NCBI GenBank assembly: GCA_039026915.1
Contig: JBCCLJ010000005.1
Coordinates: 10,766-74,765 of the forward strand
Length of the DNA stretch: 64,000 nt
Direction of reading: 5' to 3'
Source: JBCCLJ01 sp039026915
GTDB taxonomy: Bacteria; Acidobacteriota; Thermoanaerobaculia; Multivoradales; Multivoraceae
Both the position numbers and the translations under genes were made by a program. The notes beneath the pieces are model-generated. The model had not been told where the DNA came from. It made no database searches and saw only the letters and a list, made by a program, of their open reading frames with translations. This document shows, one piece after another, positions 14,261 to 23,877 of this stretch. Numbering within the stretch: the stretch's first letter is position 1; each line of letters begins with the position of its first letter.

Positions 14261-16867
14261 TTGTCGTTGCAAAGCCATATCGAGCGTCGCAAGCGCTGGG
14301 CGAGTCCGGGGTTCAAGGCCTCGCTACTCGGACTGCTTGCGTTGGGAGGCTGCCACTTGTCGACCGACACCGATCCGTCTCGCCCCGAGACGGGCGTGCC
14401 GTTGGTGCTGGCGCAGGAGCGTGCGTCCCGCATTAGCGACCTACACTACGAACTTCGGCTACGCCTCGAGAAAGACCCCGGCCAGCCGATCCTCGGGAGC
14501 TCGACGATTCGCTTCGCGATCGCCGAGACGGGCCGACCCATCTACCTCGACTTCGCGCCGGAGATCGGTGGCCGCGGGCGCGCGGAGTCCTGGGTCAGCT
14601 CACTGACGGTCAACGGTGAGGCGGTCGAGCCTGTGCACGAAAGCGAGCACGTCGAGCTCCCTGCGCAGGCGCTGCGCTCGGGAACGAACGAGGTCGTGAT
14701 CGACTTCGTTGCGGGCGACACCTCGCTCAACCGTCAGGAGGACTTCCTCTACACGCTCTTCGTTCCGGATCGCGCTCGGACCGCCGTTCCGATCTTCGAT
14801 CAGCCGGATCTGAAGGCGCGGTACACGCTGTCGCTCGACGTGCCCGCTGGCTGGGAAGCAGTAGCGAACGGCGCGGAGGTCGGTCGCCGTGAGACCGGCG
14901 AGCGCATCGCGCTCGAGTTCGCCGAGACGCTGCCGATTCCGACGTATCTCTTCGCTTTCGCTGCCGGGAAGTTCGAGGTTGCGGTCGCGGAGCGTGCCGG
15001 GCGCACGCTGAGGCTTCTGCATCGCGAGTCGGACGCCGAAAAAGTCGCTCGCAACCTCGAGACCGTCTTCGATCTGCACGGAACCGCTCTCGAGTGGCTC
15101 GAGGACTACACGGGCATCGACTACCCGTTCGCAAAGCTCGACGTCGCGCTGATCCCGGCCTTCCAGTACGGCGGTATGGAGCACGTGGGCAGCATCTTCT
15201 ATCGCGACCGCAGCCTCTTTCTCGACGACACGCCGACGCAGAGCGACCTGCTTGGCAGGGCCAGTCTGATCGCGCACGAAGTTGCTCACATGTGGTTTGG
15301 CAACCTCGTGACGATGACCTGGTTCGACGACGTCTGGCTCAAGGAGGTCATGGCGAACCTCTTCGCCGCGAAGATCGTGCATCCCTCCTTTCCCGAGGTC
15401 GACCACGATCTGCGTTTTCTTCTGGCGCATCACCCGCGGGCCTATGGCGTCGATCGCACGGCGGGTGCGCATCCGATTCGTCAGGAGCTCGACAACCTTG
15501 CCGAGGCGGGAAGCCTCTACGGCGCGATCATTTACCAGAAGGCGCCGATCGTCCTGCGGCAACTGGAGGAGCGCCTCGGCGAAGAGCGCTTTCGCGCCGG
15601 ACTGCGTCGCTACCTCGAACGCTACTCCTACGGCAATGCAACCTGGCAGGAGCTCGTCGCTGCCCTGGCGGAGGGAAGCGAGCTCGATCTTTCGGCCTGG
15701 AGCAACGCGTGGGTCAGTGAGCCGGGACGCCCGCAGGTCGCCGTCGAGCGCAGCGGCCCGGTGGCCACTCTGCGCCCGAATGATCCAGGCGGTCGATCGC
15801 GTTCCTGGCCGCAGAGCTTCAGCGCCGCGACCGTAGCGCCCTCGGGAGAATTGGGGGCCCTGCAAGCGGTCGAGATCGACGCGGAGAGCGTCCGTGTGGA
15901 CGCGCCGCTTTCGGACGCCCTGCTGCCCGACGCGACGGGCCTCGGCTACGGCGACTTCGTTCTCGACGAGGCCAGCCGAGCCTTCTTTCTCGAGGAACTC
16001 CAGGAGGTGCAGAGTCCGCTGGCGCGCGCGAGCGCCTGGCTCGCTCTCTGGGACGACATGCAGGAAGGAAGAGTCGCGCCGGAGCGCCTGCTCGCCGTGG
16101 CTCTCCGCGCGGTGGAGGAAGAGTCGAACGAGCTCTTGCTGTCCCGGATTCTGGGAGACCTGCGCGAGCTCTACTGGCGCTTCTTGAACCGCGAGGAACG
16201 GCAGCGTCTGGCGCCGGAGCTCGAACGCGCTCTCTGGGAGCGCGTCGAGACCGACCGTCGGGCCACCGTCAAGAGCAGCGTGCTGCGTGCCTATCGTGAT
16301 CTTGCACTCACCGACGAGGCCACGGCGCGGCTCGCCGAGCTGTGGCGGGGCTCCCTCGCCGTGCCGGGTGTGACGCTGTCGCCGTCCGACCGTACGGCCC
16401 TGGTCGTCGCACTCTCGGTTCGGGCCCATCCTGACGCCAAATCGATGCTCGAGGATCAGCTGCGGCAGCTCGAGAACGTCGATCAGCGGAGGCGACTCGA
16501 GTTTCTGCGGGGTGCACTCTCGGCCCGCGCGGAGGATCGCACAGCCTTCTTTGCCAATTTGGCCGATCCAGCCGCTCGCGCTCGCGAGCCCTGGGTGCTC
16601 GAAGCGCTGCGCGCCCTGCATCATCCGCTGCGTGCGGAGAGCGCGATCCGATTTCTGCCAGAGGCTCTGGAGCTTCTCGAAGAGGTCCAGCGCACGGGAG
16701 ACATCTTCTTTCCGCTTGGCTGGCTTTCGGGGAATCTCTCGGGGCACTCGTCTTCCGAGGCCGTTGAGGCCATCGACGCCTATGTCGCCGGTCACCCCGA
16801 TCTTTCGCCGAAGCTCCTCGGCAAGCTGGAGCAGGCGGCCGATCCGGTGCGCCGCGCGGCGCGCTGA
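14261..16867 (+). CDS. M1 family zinc aminopeptidase, lipoprotein
   Basis: 868 residues from a TTG start (no ATG is near; the ribosome-binding site is weak). A hydrophobic segment ends in the lipobox LGGC near residue 31, predicting a lipid-anchored periplasmic or surface enzyme. Zinc ligands are H339 and H343 of HEVAHMW and E362, exactly 18 residues on, in WLKEVMA; the usual motif is WLNEGFA. The exopeptidase motif, usually GAMEN, is GGMEH at 304-308. The catalytic Tyr is probably in SLYGAIIYQK near 428. The C-terminal third is helical (ERAP1_C-like). It should remove N-terminal residues from peptides. It starts a run of peptidase and transporter genes on the plus strand. Confidence 0.88.
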   Translation: MSLQSHIERRKRWASPGFKASLLGLLALGGCHLSTDTDPSRPETGVPLVLAQERASRISDLHYELRLRLEKDPGQPILGSSTIRFAIAETGRPIYLDFAPEIGGRGRAESWVSSLTVNGEAVEPVHESEHVELPAQALRSGTNEVVIDFVAGDTSLNRQEDFLYTLFVPDRARTAVPIFDQPDLKARYTLSLDVPAGWEAVANGAEVGRRETGERIALEFAETLPIPTYLFAFAAGKFEVAVAERAGRTLRLLHRESDAEKVARNLETVFDLHGTALEWLEDYTGIDYPFAKLDVALIPAFQYGGMEHVGSIFYRDRSLFLDDTPTQSDLLGRASLIAHEVAHMWFGNLVTMTWFDDVWLKEVMANLFAAKIVHPSFPEVDHDLRFLLAHHPRAYGVDRTAGAHPIRQELDNLAEAGSLYGAIIYQKAPIVLRQLEERLGEERFRAGLRRYLERYSYGNATWQELVAALAEGSELDLSAWSNAWVSEPGRPQVAVERSGPVATLRPNDPGGRSRSWPQSFSAATVAPSGELGALQAVEIDAESVRVDAPLSDALLPDATGLGYGDFVLDEASRAFFLEELQEVQSPLARASAWLALWDDMQEGRVAPERLLAVALRAVEEESNELLLSRILGDLRELYWRFLNREERQRLAPELERALWERVETDRRATVKSSVLRAYRDLALTDEATARLAELWRGSLAVPGVTLSPSDRTALVVALSVRAHPDAKSMLEDQLRQLENVDQRRRLEFLRGALSARAEDRTAFFANLADPAARAREPWVLEALRALHHPLRAESAIRFLPEALELLEEVQRTGDIFFPLGWLSGNLSGHSSSEAVEAIDAYVAGHPDLSPKLLGKLEQAADPVRRAAR

Positions 16868-17010
16868 CGCCCGTCGGCGGTGCATTCGGCTCGCGGCTGC
16901 GTCGGCGGTCGGGCGTGGGAGAATAGCGCCAACGTAACCCCTGCCGGCCCTCGGGCTGCTCCTGCCTCTCTTCCGGACGGCTTCGACCGCCCGGGCCTTG
17001 GAGATCCTCT

Positions 17011-18789
17011 TTGCCTCTCGATCAGATTCTGCTGCTCCTGGTGATCGCCTTCACGATGGCCGCCTTCGTGCGTGAATGGCTGCCCATCGATCTCGTCGCT
17101 CTCAGCAGCCTTGCACTCATGCTTCTCCTCGGTCTCGTGACCCCCGAGGAGGCCGTCAGCGGCTTCTCCAACAAGGCCGTCATCACCGTGATGATGATCT
17201 TCATCCTCAGTCAGGGCCTGCTGAAGAGCGGCCTGATCAGCAAGCTGGCTCACCGCCTGGCCGGTATGTCCGGCGCATCCCACTGGCGCGGCACGGTCCT
17301 CCTGCTGACGGTCGCCGGCATCCTCTCGGCGTTCATCAACAACGTCGCAGCGCTGACGATCTTCATGCCGGTGAGCATCCACATCGCTCACCACTACCGC
17401 GTGAGTCCGTCGAAGGTCCTCCTGCCGCTCTCCTACGCGACGATCTTCGGCGGCGGCTGCACGCTCATCGGCACGTCGACGAACCTTCTGATCAGCTCGC
17501 TCTCGGACGACTACGGTTTTCGGCCGTTCACGATGTTCGAGTTCGTCAGCCTCGGATCCCTGCTCTTCGGCATCGGCATGGTCTACAACGTGCTCGTGAT
17601 GATGCGTTTTCTGCCGGACCGTGAGAGTGAGGGTTCCCTCGAGAGCCGCTACCTCGGCGGCTACCTCACGGAGCTCGAAGTTCTGGAAGGCTCGAAGATC
17701 GCCGGCAACACGATCATCGACGAGCAGGTGAACGAGAAGTTCCACGTCAGCGTGCTGCAGGTGCACCGCGGAGACGAGAACCTGCCGGAGATTCACCGGG
17801 TCGAACTGGAACCTGGAGATCGACTCGTTCTGCAGGGCGGCGTCGACGACATCGTCTCGTTCTCCGAGCAGCGCGGCCTGCGACTGCTGCGCAAGGGCGA
17901 GGCCGAGGAAGAGATCGAGACGGGCGACAACGTTCTCGTCGAGGTGCAGGTGAGTCCGTCGTCGCGACTCGTCGGCGGCAGTCTCAAGAGCCTCGATTTT
18001 CGACGCCGATTCGGCGCTCAGGTGGTCGCGCTACGCCGAACCGGCGAGATCATCCGGGAGAAGCTCGGCGACGTGCGCCTCGAGCGCTGGGACACACTGC
18101 TCGTCTTCGGTCCTCGACGCAAGGTCGAGTCCTTCGCTGCCCGTGACGACTTCGTCAACCTGCAGGAGCTGAGCGTGCATCTGCAGCTGCGCCGCAACTG
18201 GTGGATTTCGCTGAGCATCATGCTCGCGGTGGTCGGCGTCGCGTCCTTCGGTGTGATGGACATCATGACCGCTTCGATCCTCGGCGCCGTTGCGCTCCTC
18301 GTCACTCGTCGCCTGACGATGCAGGAGGCCTACGCCTCGATCAACTGGACGGTCATCTTTCTCGTTGCTGCAATCCTGCCGATGGGCAAGGCGATGGTGA
18401 ACACCGGCCTTGCCGGCCGCGTCGGCGACCTGATCCTCGCGGCGAGCGCCGGCTCCGGCACGTTCGTGCTGCTGAGCATCCTCTACCTCTCGACGACGAT
18501 GCTCACCGAGATCATGTCGAACAACTCGACCGCGGTTCTCATGGTGCCGGTCGCGATTTCGATCGCGGAGAGCATGTCGACCGATCCGTTTCCGCTGATC
18601 ATCACCGTCGCCTTCGCCGCGGCGGCGAGCTTTCTGACGCCGATGGGCTACAAGACGAACGCCATGGTCTACGGCCCGGGCGGCTACCGCTTCCTGGACT
18701 ACATCAAGTTCGGTGCGCCGCTGAAGCTCATCTTCTGGGGAGTTTCGATGGCCATCATCCCGATGATCTGGCCGTTGCAAGGAATCTGA
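17011..18789 (+). CDS. SLC13/DASS-type permease with two TrkA-C domains
   Basis: 592 residues from a TTG start with GGAG 9 bases upstream. The layout is helices at about 1-200, two RCK_C/TrkA-C regulatory domains in the cytosol (about 215-300 and 305-390), then a second block of helices to the end. The family motif GGGCTLIGTSTNLLIS near 149-164 and its second copy MSNNSTAVLMVP near 503-515 form the substrate and sodium site of the divalent anion:sodium symporter fold. Such permeases take up sulfate, dicarboxylates or similar anions; the exact substrate cannot be told. The stop is 3 bases before the next gene, a peptidase, so co-transcription is likely. Confidence 0.88.
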   Translation: MPLDQILLLLVIAFTMAAFVREWLPIDLVALSSLALMLLLGLVTPEEAVSGFSNKAVITVMMIFILSQGLLKSGLISKLAHRLAGMSGASHWRGTVLLLTVAGILSAFINNVAALTIFMPVSIHIAHHYRVSPSKVLLPLSYATIFGGGCTLIGTSTNLLISSLSDDYGFRPFTMFEFVSLGSLLFGIGMVYNVLVMMRFLPDRESEGSLESRYLGGYLTELEVLEGSKIAGNTIIDEQVNEKFHVSVLQVHRGDENLPEIHRVELEPGDRLVLQGGVDDIVSFSEQRGLRLLRKGEAEEEIETGDNVLVEVQVSPSSRLVGGSLKSLDFRRRFGAQVVALRRTGEIIREKLGDVRLERWDTLLVFGPRRKVESFAARDDFVNLQELSVHLQLRRNWWISLSIMLAVVGVASFGVMDIMTASILGAVALLVTRRLTMQEAYASINWTVIFLVAAILPMGKAMVNTGLAGRVGDLILAASAGSGTFVLLSILYLSTTMLTEIMSNNSTAVLMVPVAISIAESMSTDPFPLIITVAFAAAASFLTPMGYKTNAMVYGPGGYRFLDYIKFGAPLKLIFWGVSMAIIPMIWPLQGI

Positions 18790-18792
18790 GTC

Positions 18793-20994
18793 ATGAAGTC
18801 GACCTTCTGGATTTCGCGATCCGCGCTGTTGCTCATCGCGCTGTGTGCTTCGGCCTGCTCTGACGCCGGAGCGCCGAGCGCACCGCCGATCGACGGCAAG
18901 GCGCTGACGCTCGAACGGCTCTACTCTCAGCCGAACCTCATCGGCACGGCGCCAACTGCGCCCGTCTGGTCGCCCGATGGCCAGCGGCTCGCCTTCCTGT
19001 GGAACGACGAAGGTCTCAACTTCCGAAGTGCCTGGGTCGTCGACACCGACGCTCCCGACGCTCCGGAACGATGGACCGAGCTCGAGGCGCCGAGCGCTGC
19101 CGAGCTCGACGACCCGTATGCGGCGGCGGTCGAGGCCGAGCGCGTCGAGCGAGAGCCCGGCATCACGTCTCTCCAGTGGCACCCCGACGGCGAGCGACTG
19201 GTCTTCGCCCGGCGAGCGAGCTGGTTCGTCGCCGCGAAGGGTGCCGAGCCGCAGCCGCTGGTCGACGGCGCGCGGAATGTAACCTTCTCGCCGGACGGTG
19301 AGCGTCTCGCCTTCCTTCGAAGCGGCGAGGTCTGGGTCGCTGCCGCAGCGGGGAGCGGAGCGAGGCAGCTGACGTCACTCTCCGCGGACGGTGTCGGCGT
19401 CGCTTCGTTTCGGTGGGCCCCTTCCGGCGACCGCCTCGCCGTCGTGGTCGACGATCGATCCGAGGTCACCGAGAGGCTGATTCCGGACTACCTCTCGGAG
19501 GAGACCTCCGTCACTCCGATACGCCGCGCCTATCTCGGCGAAGCCGTACCGACGCAGAGCGTCGCCGTCGTGGCCCTGACCGGCGCTGCCACGAAGCTGA
19601 GCCTCGCCCAGCCGGAGCCGCCGCTGGTCTCCAGCGTGCGCTGGTCGCCGGACGGCGAGCACCTCGCCGTGGACACGAGCGACCTCTACGCCAAGGACCG
19701 CCGCCTCTTCCGTGTCGATCCGAACGGTCGCGAGCCCTCGCAGCTCCTTGCGCAGGACGCCGATGACGAGAACGAGACGCTTTACTTCTGGCGCGCCGAG
19801 TGGTCGACCGACGGCGAGAGCGTCTTCTTCCTCTCGGATCGCGAGACCGACTTTCACGTCTGGGCCGCGCCGCGTGAGGGGGGCGACGCCGTCGCCTGGA
19901 CTTCGGGCGAGGGTGCCGTCGCCGAGTTCTGGCCGACGGCGGAGGGACTCTTCTACGTCGGCCATCGCGGCGTCGCCGAAGAGCGGCATCTCTTCTTTGT
20001 CGGTGCACCGGGTGAGGAACCGGTGAAGGTGACGCAGTCCTCCGGGACGCACGCACCGGTCGTCGCGCCTGGGGGAGAGTGGGCTGCGAGCGCCTTCTCC
20101 GCGGAAGACACACCGCCCGACCTGTTGCTCACCGAGGTCGAGTCAGCTCGTGAAGTACGCGTCACCGATTCGCCGCTGGCCGAGTTCGACGACTACGCCT
20201 GGGCGACCCCCGAGTACGTCACTTTCACCAGTCACGTCGACGGCACGACGCTGCACGGTCGTCTCACCGTGCCGCCCGGTCTCGACCGGTCGAAAGGCAG
20301 AGTGCCGGCGATTCTCGGCTCGGTCTATACCGACAGCGTGCGCAATCAGTGGGGGGGCCGCACCGCCCACCCCACCTGGGGCCTCGACCAGTACCTCGTT
20401 CAGCAGGGCTACGTCCTGCTCAACGTCGACATGCGCGGCAGCTGGGGCCGAGGCCGCGAGCACCGTCGCGGGATCCGCCTCGACTACGGCGGCATGGACA
20501 TCGAAGACCTGGAGAGTGGCGTGCGCTACCTGGAGTCGCTGGGCTTCGTCGACATGGACCGCGTGGGCCTCTGGGGCTCGAGCTATGGCGGCTTGATGAC
20601 GTCGATGTCGCTCTTCCGCAAGCCGGGACTCTATGCTGCCGGCATCGCGGGCGCCCCGGCGACCAACGTCTGGCACGCACTCCCGGCACAGATGACCGTC
20701 ATGATGCGTCCGCAGGATCAGCCCGAGGAGTACGCCGATTCGTCGCCCTTCCTCCACGGTCACGGCCTCGAAGACCCGCTGATGATCATCCACGGCATGC
20801 GCGATCGCGTCGTGCTCTACAAGGACTCGCTGACCCTGGTGCAGCGCTTGCTGCAGATGGACAAGGACGTCGAGCTGGTCACGCTGCCGAACGCCGGACA
20901 CGGCTGGGACAACGAGGGCTTGGCACAGACGCGCTTTGCCTTTCGGCGCATGGTGGACTTCTTCGACCGGCACTTGAAGGGGGAAGCGGAGTGA
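18793..20994 (+). CDS. S9 prolyl oligopeptidase family peptidase, lipoprotein
   Basis: 733 residues. The signal sequence ends in a lipobox (CASAC) near residue 22. An N-terminal beta-propeller (TolB/DPP IV-like, with repeats such as WSPDGQRLAF, FSPDGERLAF and WSPDGEHLAV) occupies about 50-440; the alpha/beta-hydrolase catalytic domain follows. The triad is S597 in GSSYGG, D671 in HGMRDRVV and H703 in NAGHGWD. It should cleave peptides, perhaps after proline as in dipeptidyl peptidase IV. The stop codon overlaps the GTG start of the DUF885 gene (GTGA), so both are made together, and the permease gene is 3 bases upstream: a peptide-use operon. Confidence 0.92.
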   Translation: MKSTFWISRSALLLIALCASACSDAGAPSAPPIDGKALTLERLYSQPNLIGTAPTAPVWSPDGQRLAFLWNDEGLNFRSAWVVDTDAPDAPERWTELEAPSAAELDDPYAAAVEAERVEREPGITSLQWHPDGERLVFARRASWFVAAKGAEPQPLVDGARNVTFSPDGERLAFLRSGEVWVAAAAGSGARQLTSLSADGVGVASFRWAPSGDRLAVVVDDRSEVTERLIPDYLSEETSVTPIRRAYLGEAVPTQSVAVVALTGAATKLSLAQPEPPLVSSVRWSPDGEHLAVDTSDLYAKDRRLFRVDPNGREPSQLLAQDADDENETLYFWRAEWSTDGESVFFLSDRETDFHVWAAPREGGDAVAWTSGEGAVAEFWPTAEGLFYVGHRGVAEERHLFFVGAPGEEPVKVTQSSGTHAPVVAPGGEWAASAFSAEDTPPDLLLTEVESAREVRVTDSPLAEFDDYAWATPEYVTFTSHVDGTTLHGRLTVPPGLDRSKGRVPAILGSVYTDSVRNQWGGRTAHPTWGLDQYLVQQGYVLLNVDMRGSWGRGREHRRGIRLDYGGMDIEDLESGVRYLESLGFVDMDRVGLWGSSYGGLMTSMSLFRKPGLYAAGIAGAPATNVWHALPAQMTVMMRPQDQPEEYADSSPFLHGHGLEDPLMIIHGMRDRVVLYKDSLTLVQRLLQMDKDVELVTLPNAGHGWDNEGLAQTRFAFRRMVDFFDRHLKGEAE

Positions 20995-22670
20995 GACCCA
21001 GCGAACGGCGACGGTTCTCCCTCCGAGCGCAGGGCGTCTGCGCTTTCGCCCTCCTCGCTCTCATACTCCTTTCCACCCCCCTCCTTTCCCAACCCAACAA
21101 CCCCGGCTGGGACGACCTCGTGACGCTCGACCGCGAGCTCGCGAGGCTTCAAGCCTGGCCCCGCAGCGAAGGGAACGACCCGTCGGCGTCACTCACCGCC
21201 GAGGCGATCGCCGCCCGTTCCGACGCAGCGGCGTCGCTTCGCACACGCCTCGAAGCTCTCGACCCGCAGGAGTGGTCCGTCGCCGGGAAGGTCGACTACC
21301 TCGTGGTCTGGGCGCAGCTCAACGGCGTCGACTTCGAGCACCGCGTCACCAGACCCTGGCAGCGCGATCCGATCGTCTACCACTCGCTCGTGCAGCGGAT
21401 TCCGTACGCCGAGCTGCCGCTCGAAGGCGCTTCGGCGAAGCGCTTCTCCGATCAGCTCCGCGCCGTACCGGCCATCGTCGAACACGCCAAGGCGAACCTC
21501 ACGGAGCCGCTCGGCGAGCTCGCCGACCTCGCGCTCTTTCATCTCGAGAACTTCGACGGCGTCGGGCAGGGGCAGCCGTACCGCGACGACCCGCCGGCGG
21601 GCACGCTCGGCTGGTACGACGATCTTTGCGGCCGCGTCGCCGAGCATGCGGCAGCGGAAGTCGAGTCCTGTGCCGTCGCTCGCGAGGCGGTTGCTTCGTA
21701 CCGCGACTGGCTCCGGTCGGAGCGCTCCTCGATGGAGGCGAACGCCGGCATCGGCGCAGAGAACCTCGAATGGTACGTGCGCAACGTGCGGCTCCTGCCC
21801 TTCACAGCAGCGGAGATGAGCGTGCTCGGGCAGCGCGAGTACCACCGCTACCACGCCGCCTACCGGATCGCGCGCAACCGCAACCGCACTCTGCCGGAGC
21901 TCGAGCTGACGAGGAGCAAGGAGCAGCACCAGGAGCGCACGCGCGAATCCGAGCAGCAGATTCGTGCGCTCGTCGCGGCGCAGGAGCTGCTGACCTTCCC
22001 CGAAGGTACGCCGGCCGAATTCGACACGGACACCTTCTGGAGCCCACGCGCCGCGACCGACCGGCACTTCTGGGAAGAGCTGCAGTTTCGCAACACCTTC
22101 AACAATCACATCCACGCGTCGGTCCCGGGCCATCGCTTCGACGGCGTCGTTGCGCGCGGCGTCGAGAATCCGATCCGTCGGCGCTCGCGCGACAGCTCGC
22201 GCGCCGAGGGCTGGGCGACCTATCTCGAAGAGATGTTTCTGCTCGCCGGACTGACGCGGGACGTGCCGCGCGCCGACGAGCTCTTCTATGTGGCGTTGAT
22301 GAAGCGTGCGAGCCGCATCTACGCCGAGTTCGGCATGCACGCCGGCACGCTGAGTCTCGACGAGGCAAACCGCACGATGATCGACACCGTGCCTTACATG
22401 GAGGAAGACCTCGGTCGTTACGACCTCGAGGGCTACCTGCGGCGTCCGGGCTCGGGCAGCGGCTACATCATCGGCAAGGTGCAGCTCGAGCAGCTGCTCT
22501 CCGAGCGTGCTCTGCAGCTTGGCGACGACTTCCATCTCGGCACGTTCCACGACGAGATTCTTCGGGCTGGGCTGATTCCCTTCACTCTCTTTCGCTGGGA
22601 GCTGCTCGGGATGAGCGATGAGGTCGCGCCGCTCTGGAAGGCGGCGACGGGGCGGGAGCTCACCGAGTGA
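20991..22670 (+). CDS. DUF885 family protein (probable metallopeptidase-like), secreted
   Basis: 559 residues. The GTG at 20991 overlaps the previous stop by four bases; the frame extends further upstream but only as sequence opposite the peptidase. A signal peptide ends near residue 30 (LLSQ). The family hallmark ASVPGHRFDGVV and RAEGWATYLEEMFLLAG near 400-415 are visible. Members of DUF885 resemble M32-type peptidase folds; several are listed as peptidases but few are characterised. Its coupling to an S9 peptidase upstream and a CoA-transferase downstream (GTGA overlap at 22667) is clear from the sequence. The exact activity is unknown. Confidence 0.82.
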   Translation: MRPSERRRFSLRAQGVCAFALLALILLSTPLLSQPNNPGWDDLVTLDRELARLQAWPRSEGNDPSASLTAEAIAARSDAAASLRTRLEALDPQEWSVAGKVDYLVVWAQLNGVDFEHRVTRPWQRDPIVYHSLVQRIPYAELPLEGASAKRFSDQLRAVPAIVEHAKANLTEPLGELADLALFHLENFDGVGQGQPYRDDPPAGTLGWYDDLCGRVAEHAAAEVESCAVAREAVASYRDWLRSERSSMEANAGIGAENLEWYVRNVRLLPFTAAEMSVLGQREYHRYHAAYRIARNRNRTLPELELTRSKEQHQERTRESEQQIRALVAAQELLTFPEGTPAEFDTDTFWSPRAATDRHFWEELQFRNTFNNHIHASVPGHRFDGVVARGVENPIRRRSRDSSRAEGWATYLEEMFLLAGLTRDVPRADELFYVALMKRASRIYAEFGMHAGTLSLDEANRTMIDTVPYMEEDLGRYDLEGYLRRPGSGSGYIIGKVQLEQLLSERALQLGDDFHLGTFHDEILRAGLIPFTLFRWELLGMSDEVAPLWKAATGRELTE

Positions 22671-23860
22671 CTCTGCCGCTCGAGGGCCTGCGGATCGTCG
22701 ATCTGACGGCGGTCGTCTCGGGCCCGATGGCGACGCAGATGCTCGCCGACCAGGGCGCCGACGTCGTCAAGATCGAGCCGCTGCCGGCGGGCGAGCTGAA
22801 CCGACTGCTCGGCACGAGGCGTGGCCCGGTGACGTCGCTCTACGAGACGATCAACAAGGGCAAGCGCTCCGTGGGTCTCGATCTCAAGGACGAGCGCGGT
22901 CGCGAGATTCTGGCGCAGCTCATCGAAGGCGCCGATGCGCTCGTCGAGAACTTCCGCCCCGGCGCCCTCGAGCGTCTCGGCTTCTCGGAGGCCAGGCTGC
23001 GCGAGCTGCAGCCCGAGCTCGTCTTTGCCTCGATCACCGGCTTCGGTCCGGACGGCCCCTACTCGGGTCTTCGCGTTTACGACGCCATCGTGCAGGCCGT
23101 CTCGGGCATGGCCGCGATCCAGGGCAATCCCGAGACCGACGTACCCGAGCTCGTCCGCAATCTGGCCTGCGACAAGATCACCTCGCTCACGGCGGCTCAG
23201 GCGATCACCGCTGCACTGCTGCACAAGGTCCGTACCGGTAGAGGCTCACGCGTCGAGCTGTCGATGCTCGACGCCTCGATCGCCTTTCTCTTTCCGGACG
23301 GTTTCAACAACGAGATGTTCCTGGGCGACGAAGAACTCGGCGACGCGGAGATGACGCCCCGTCTCGACACCTATCGCCCCTACGCGACGAGCGACGGCTC
23401 GGTGACGCTGATGATCGTCTCCGACAAGGACTGGGCGGCGACCTGTCGCGCGGTGGGCAGGGAAGAGCTGATCGAGCACCCGCTCTTTCTCGACGCTCGC
23501 CTCAGGCGCCAGAATCCAGGCGAGCTGCGAGCAGCCATGGAAGAAGCGCTGGCGCCGCTACCGACCGATCACGTCGTGCACCGCATGGAAGAGGAAGGCG
23601 CACCCTGTGCTCGCGTCAACTCGCGCGACCAGGTGCTCGATGATCCGCAGGTACGTCACAGCGGAATCCTGCACGTGCACCGCCACCCGCACGCGGGTCG
23701 CATGATCGCGGCGCGAGGGCCGGCGATCTTCGATGGCGAGCGTCAGGTGCCGGAGACGCCGGCGCCGCTCTTCGGAGAGCACACCGACGAGGTGCTCGAG
23801 GAGCTCGGTTTGAACTCCTCGAGCCGAGCGGCGCTCCGTCAGTCGGGTGTCATCGCCTGA
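22667..23860 (+). CDS. class III CoA-transferase (CaiB/BaiF family)
   Basis: 397 residues from a GTG that overlaps the DUF885 stop by four bases. The fold signature is present: LEGLRIVDLT at the start, ADVVKIEP near 31-38, LDLKDERGR, ALVENFRPG, and the catalytic Asp at D169 in RNLACDKIT, the same number as in formyl-CoA transferase. It moves CoA between carboxylic acids; the family includes formyl-CoA, carnitinyl-CoA and succinyl-CoA-dependent enzymes and alpha-methylacyl-CoA racemases. The substrate here is unknown. It ends the plus-strand peptidase operon; the following gene is convergent and 17 bases away. Confidence 0.9.
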   Translation: MTLPLEGLRIVDLTAVVSGPMATQMLADQGADVVKIEPLPAGELNRLLGTRRGPVTSLYETINKGKRSVGLDLKDERGREILAQLIEGADALVENFRPGALERLGFSEARLRELQPELVFASITGFGPDGPYSGLRVYDAIVQAVSGMAAIQGNPETDVPELVRNLACDKITSLTAAQAITAALLHKVRTGRGSRVELSMLDASIAFLFPDGFNNEMFLGDEELGDAEMTPRLDTYRPYATSDGSVTLMIVSDKDWAATCRAVGREELIEHPLFLDARLRRQNPGELRAAMEEALAPLPTDHVVHRMEEEGAPCARVNSRDQVLDDPQVRHSGILHVHRHPHAGRMIAARGPAIFDGERQVPETPAPLFGEHTDEVLEELGLNSSSRAALRQSGVIA

Positions 23861-23877
23861 CGCCTTCGGCTGTCTCG

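Noticed and set aside
14600..16885. 761-codon open frame on the minus strand
   Set aside because: It is antisense to the M1 aminopeptidase, whose zinc and exopeptidase motifs prove the plus-strand reading.
16868..17010. Distant ACGCCCG/CGGGCGT pair in the gap before the permease gene
   Set aside because: The loop is about 36 bases and there is no T-run, so a terminator is not supported.
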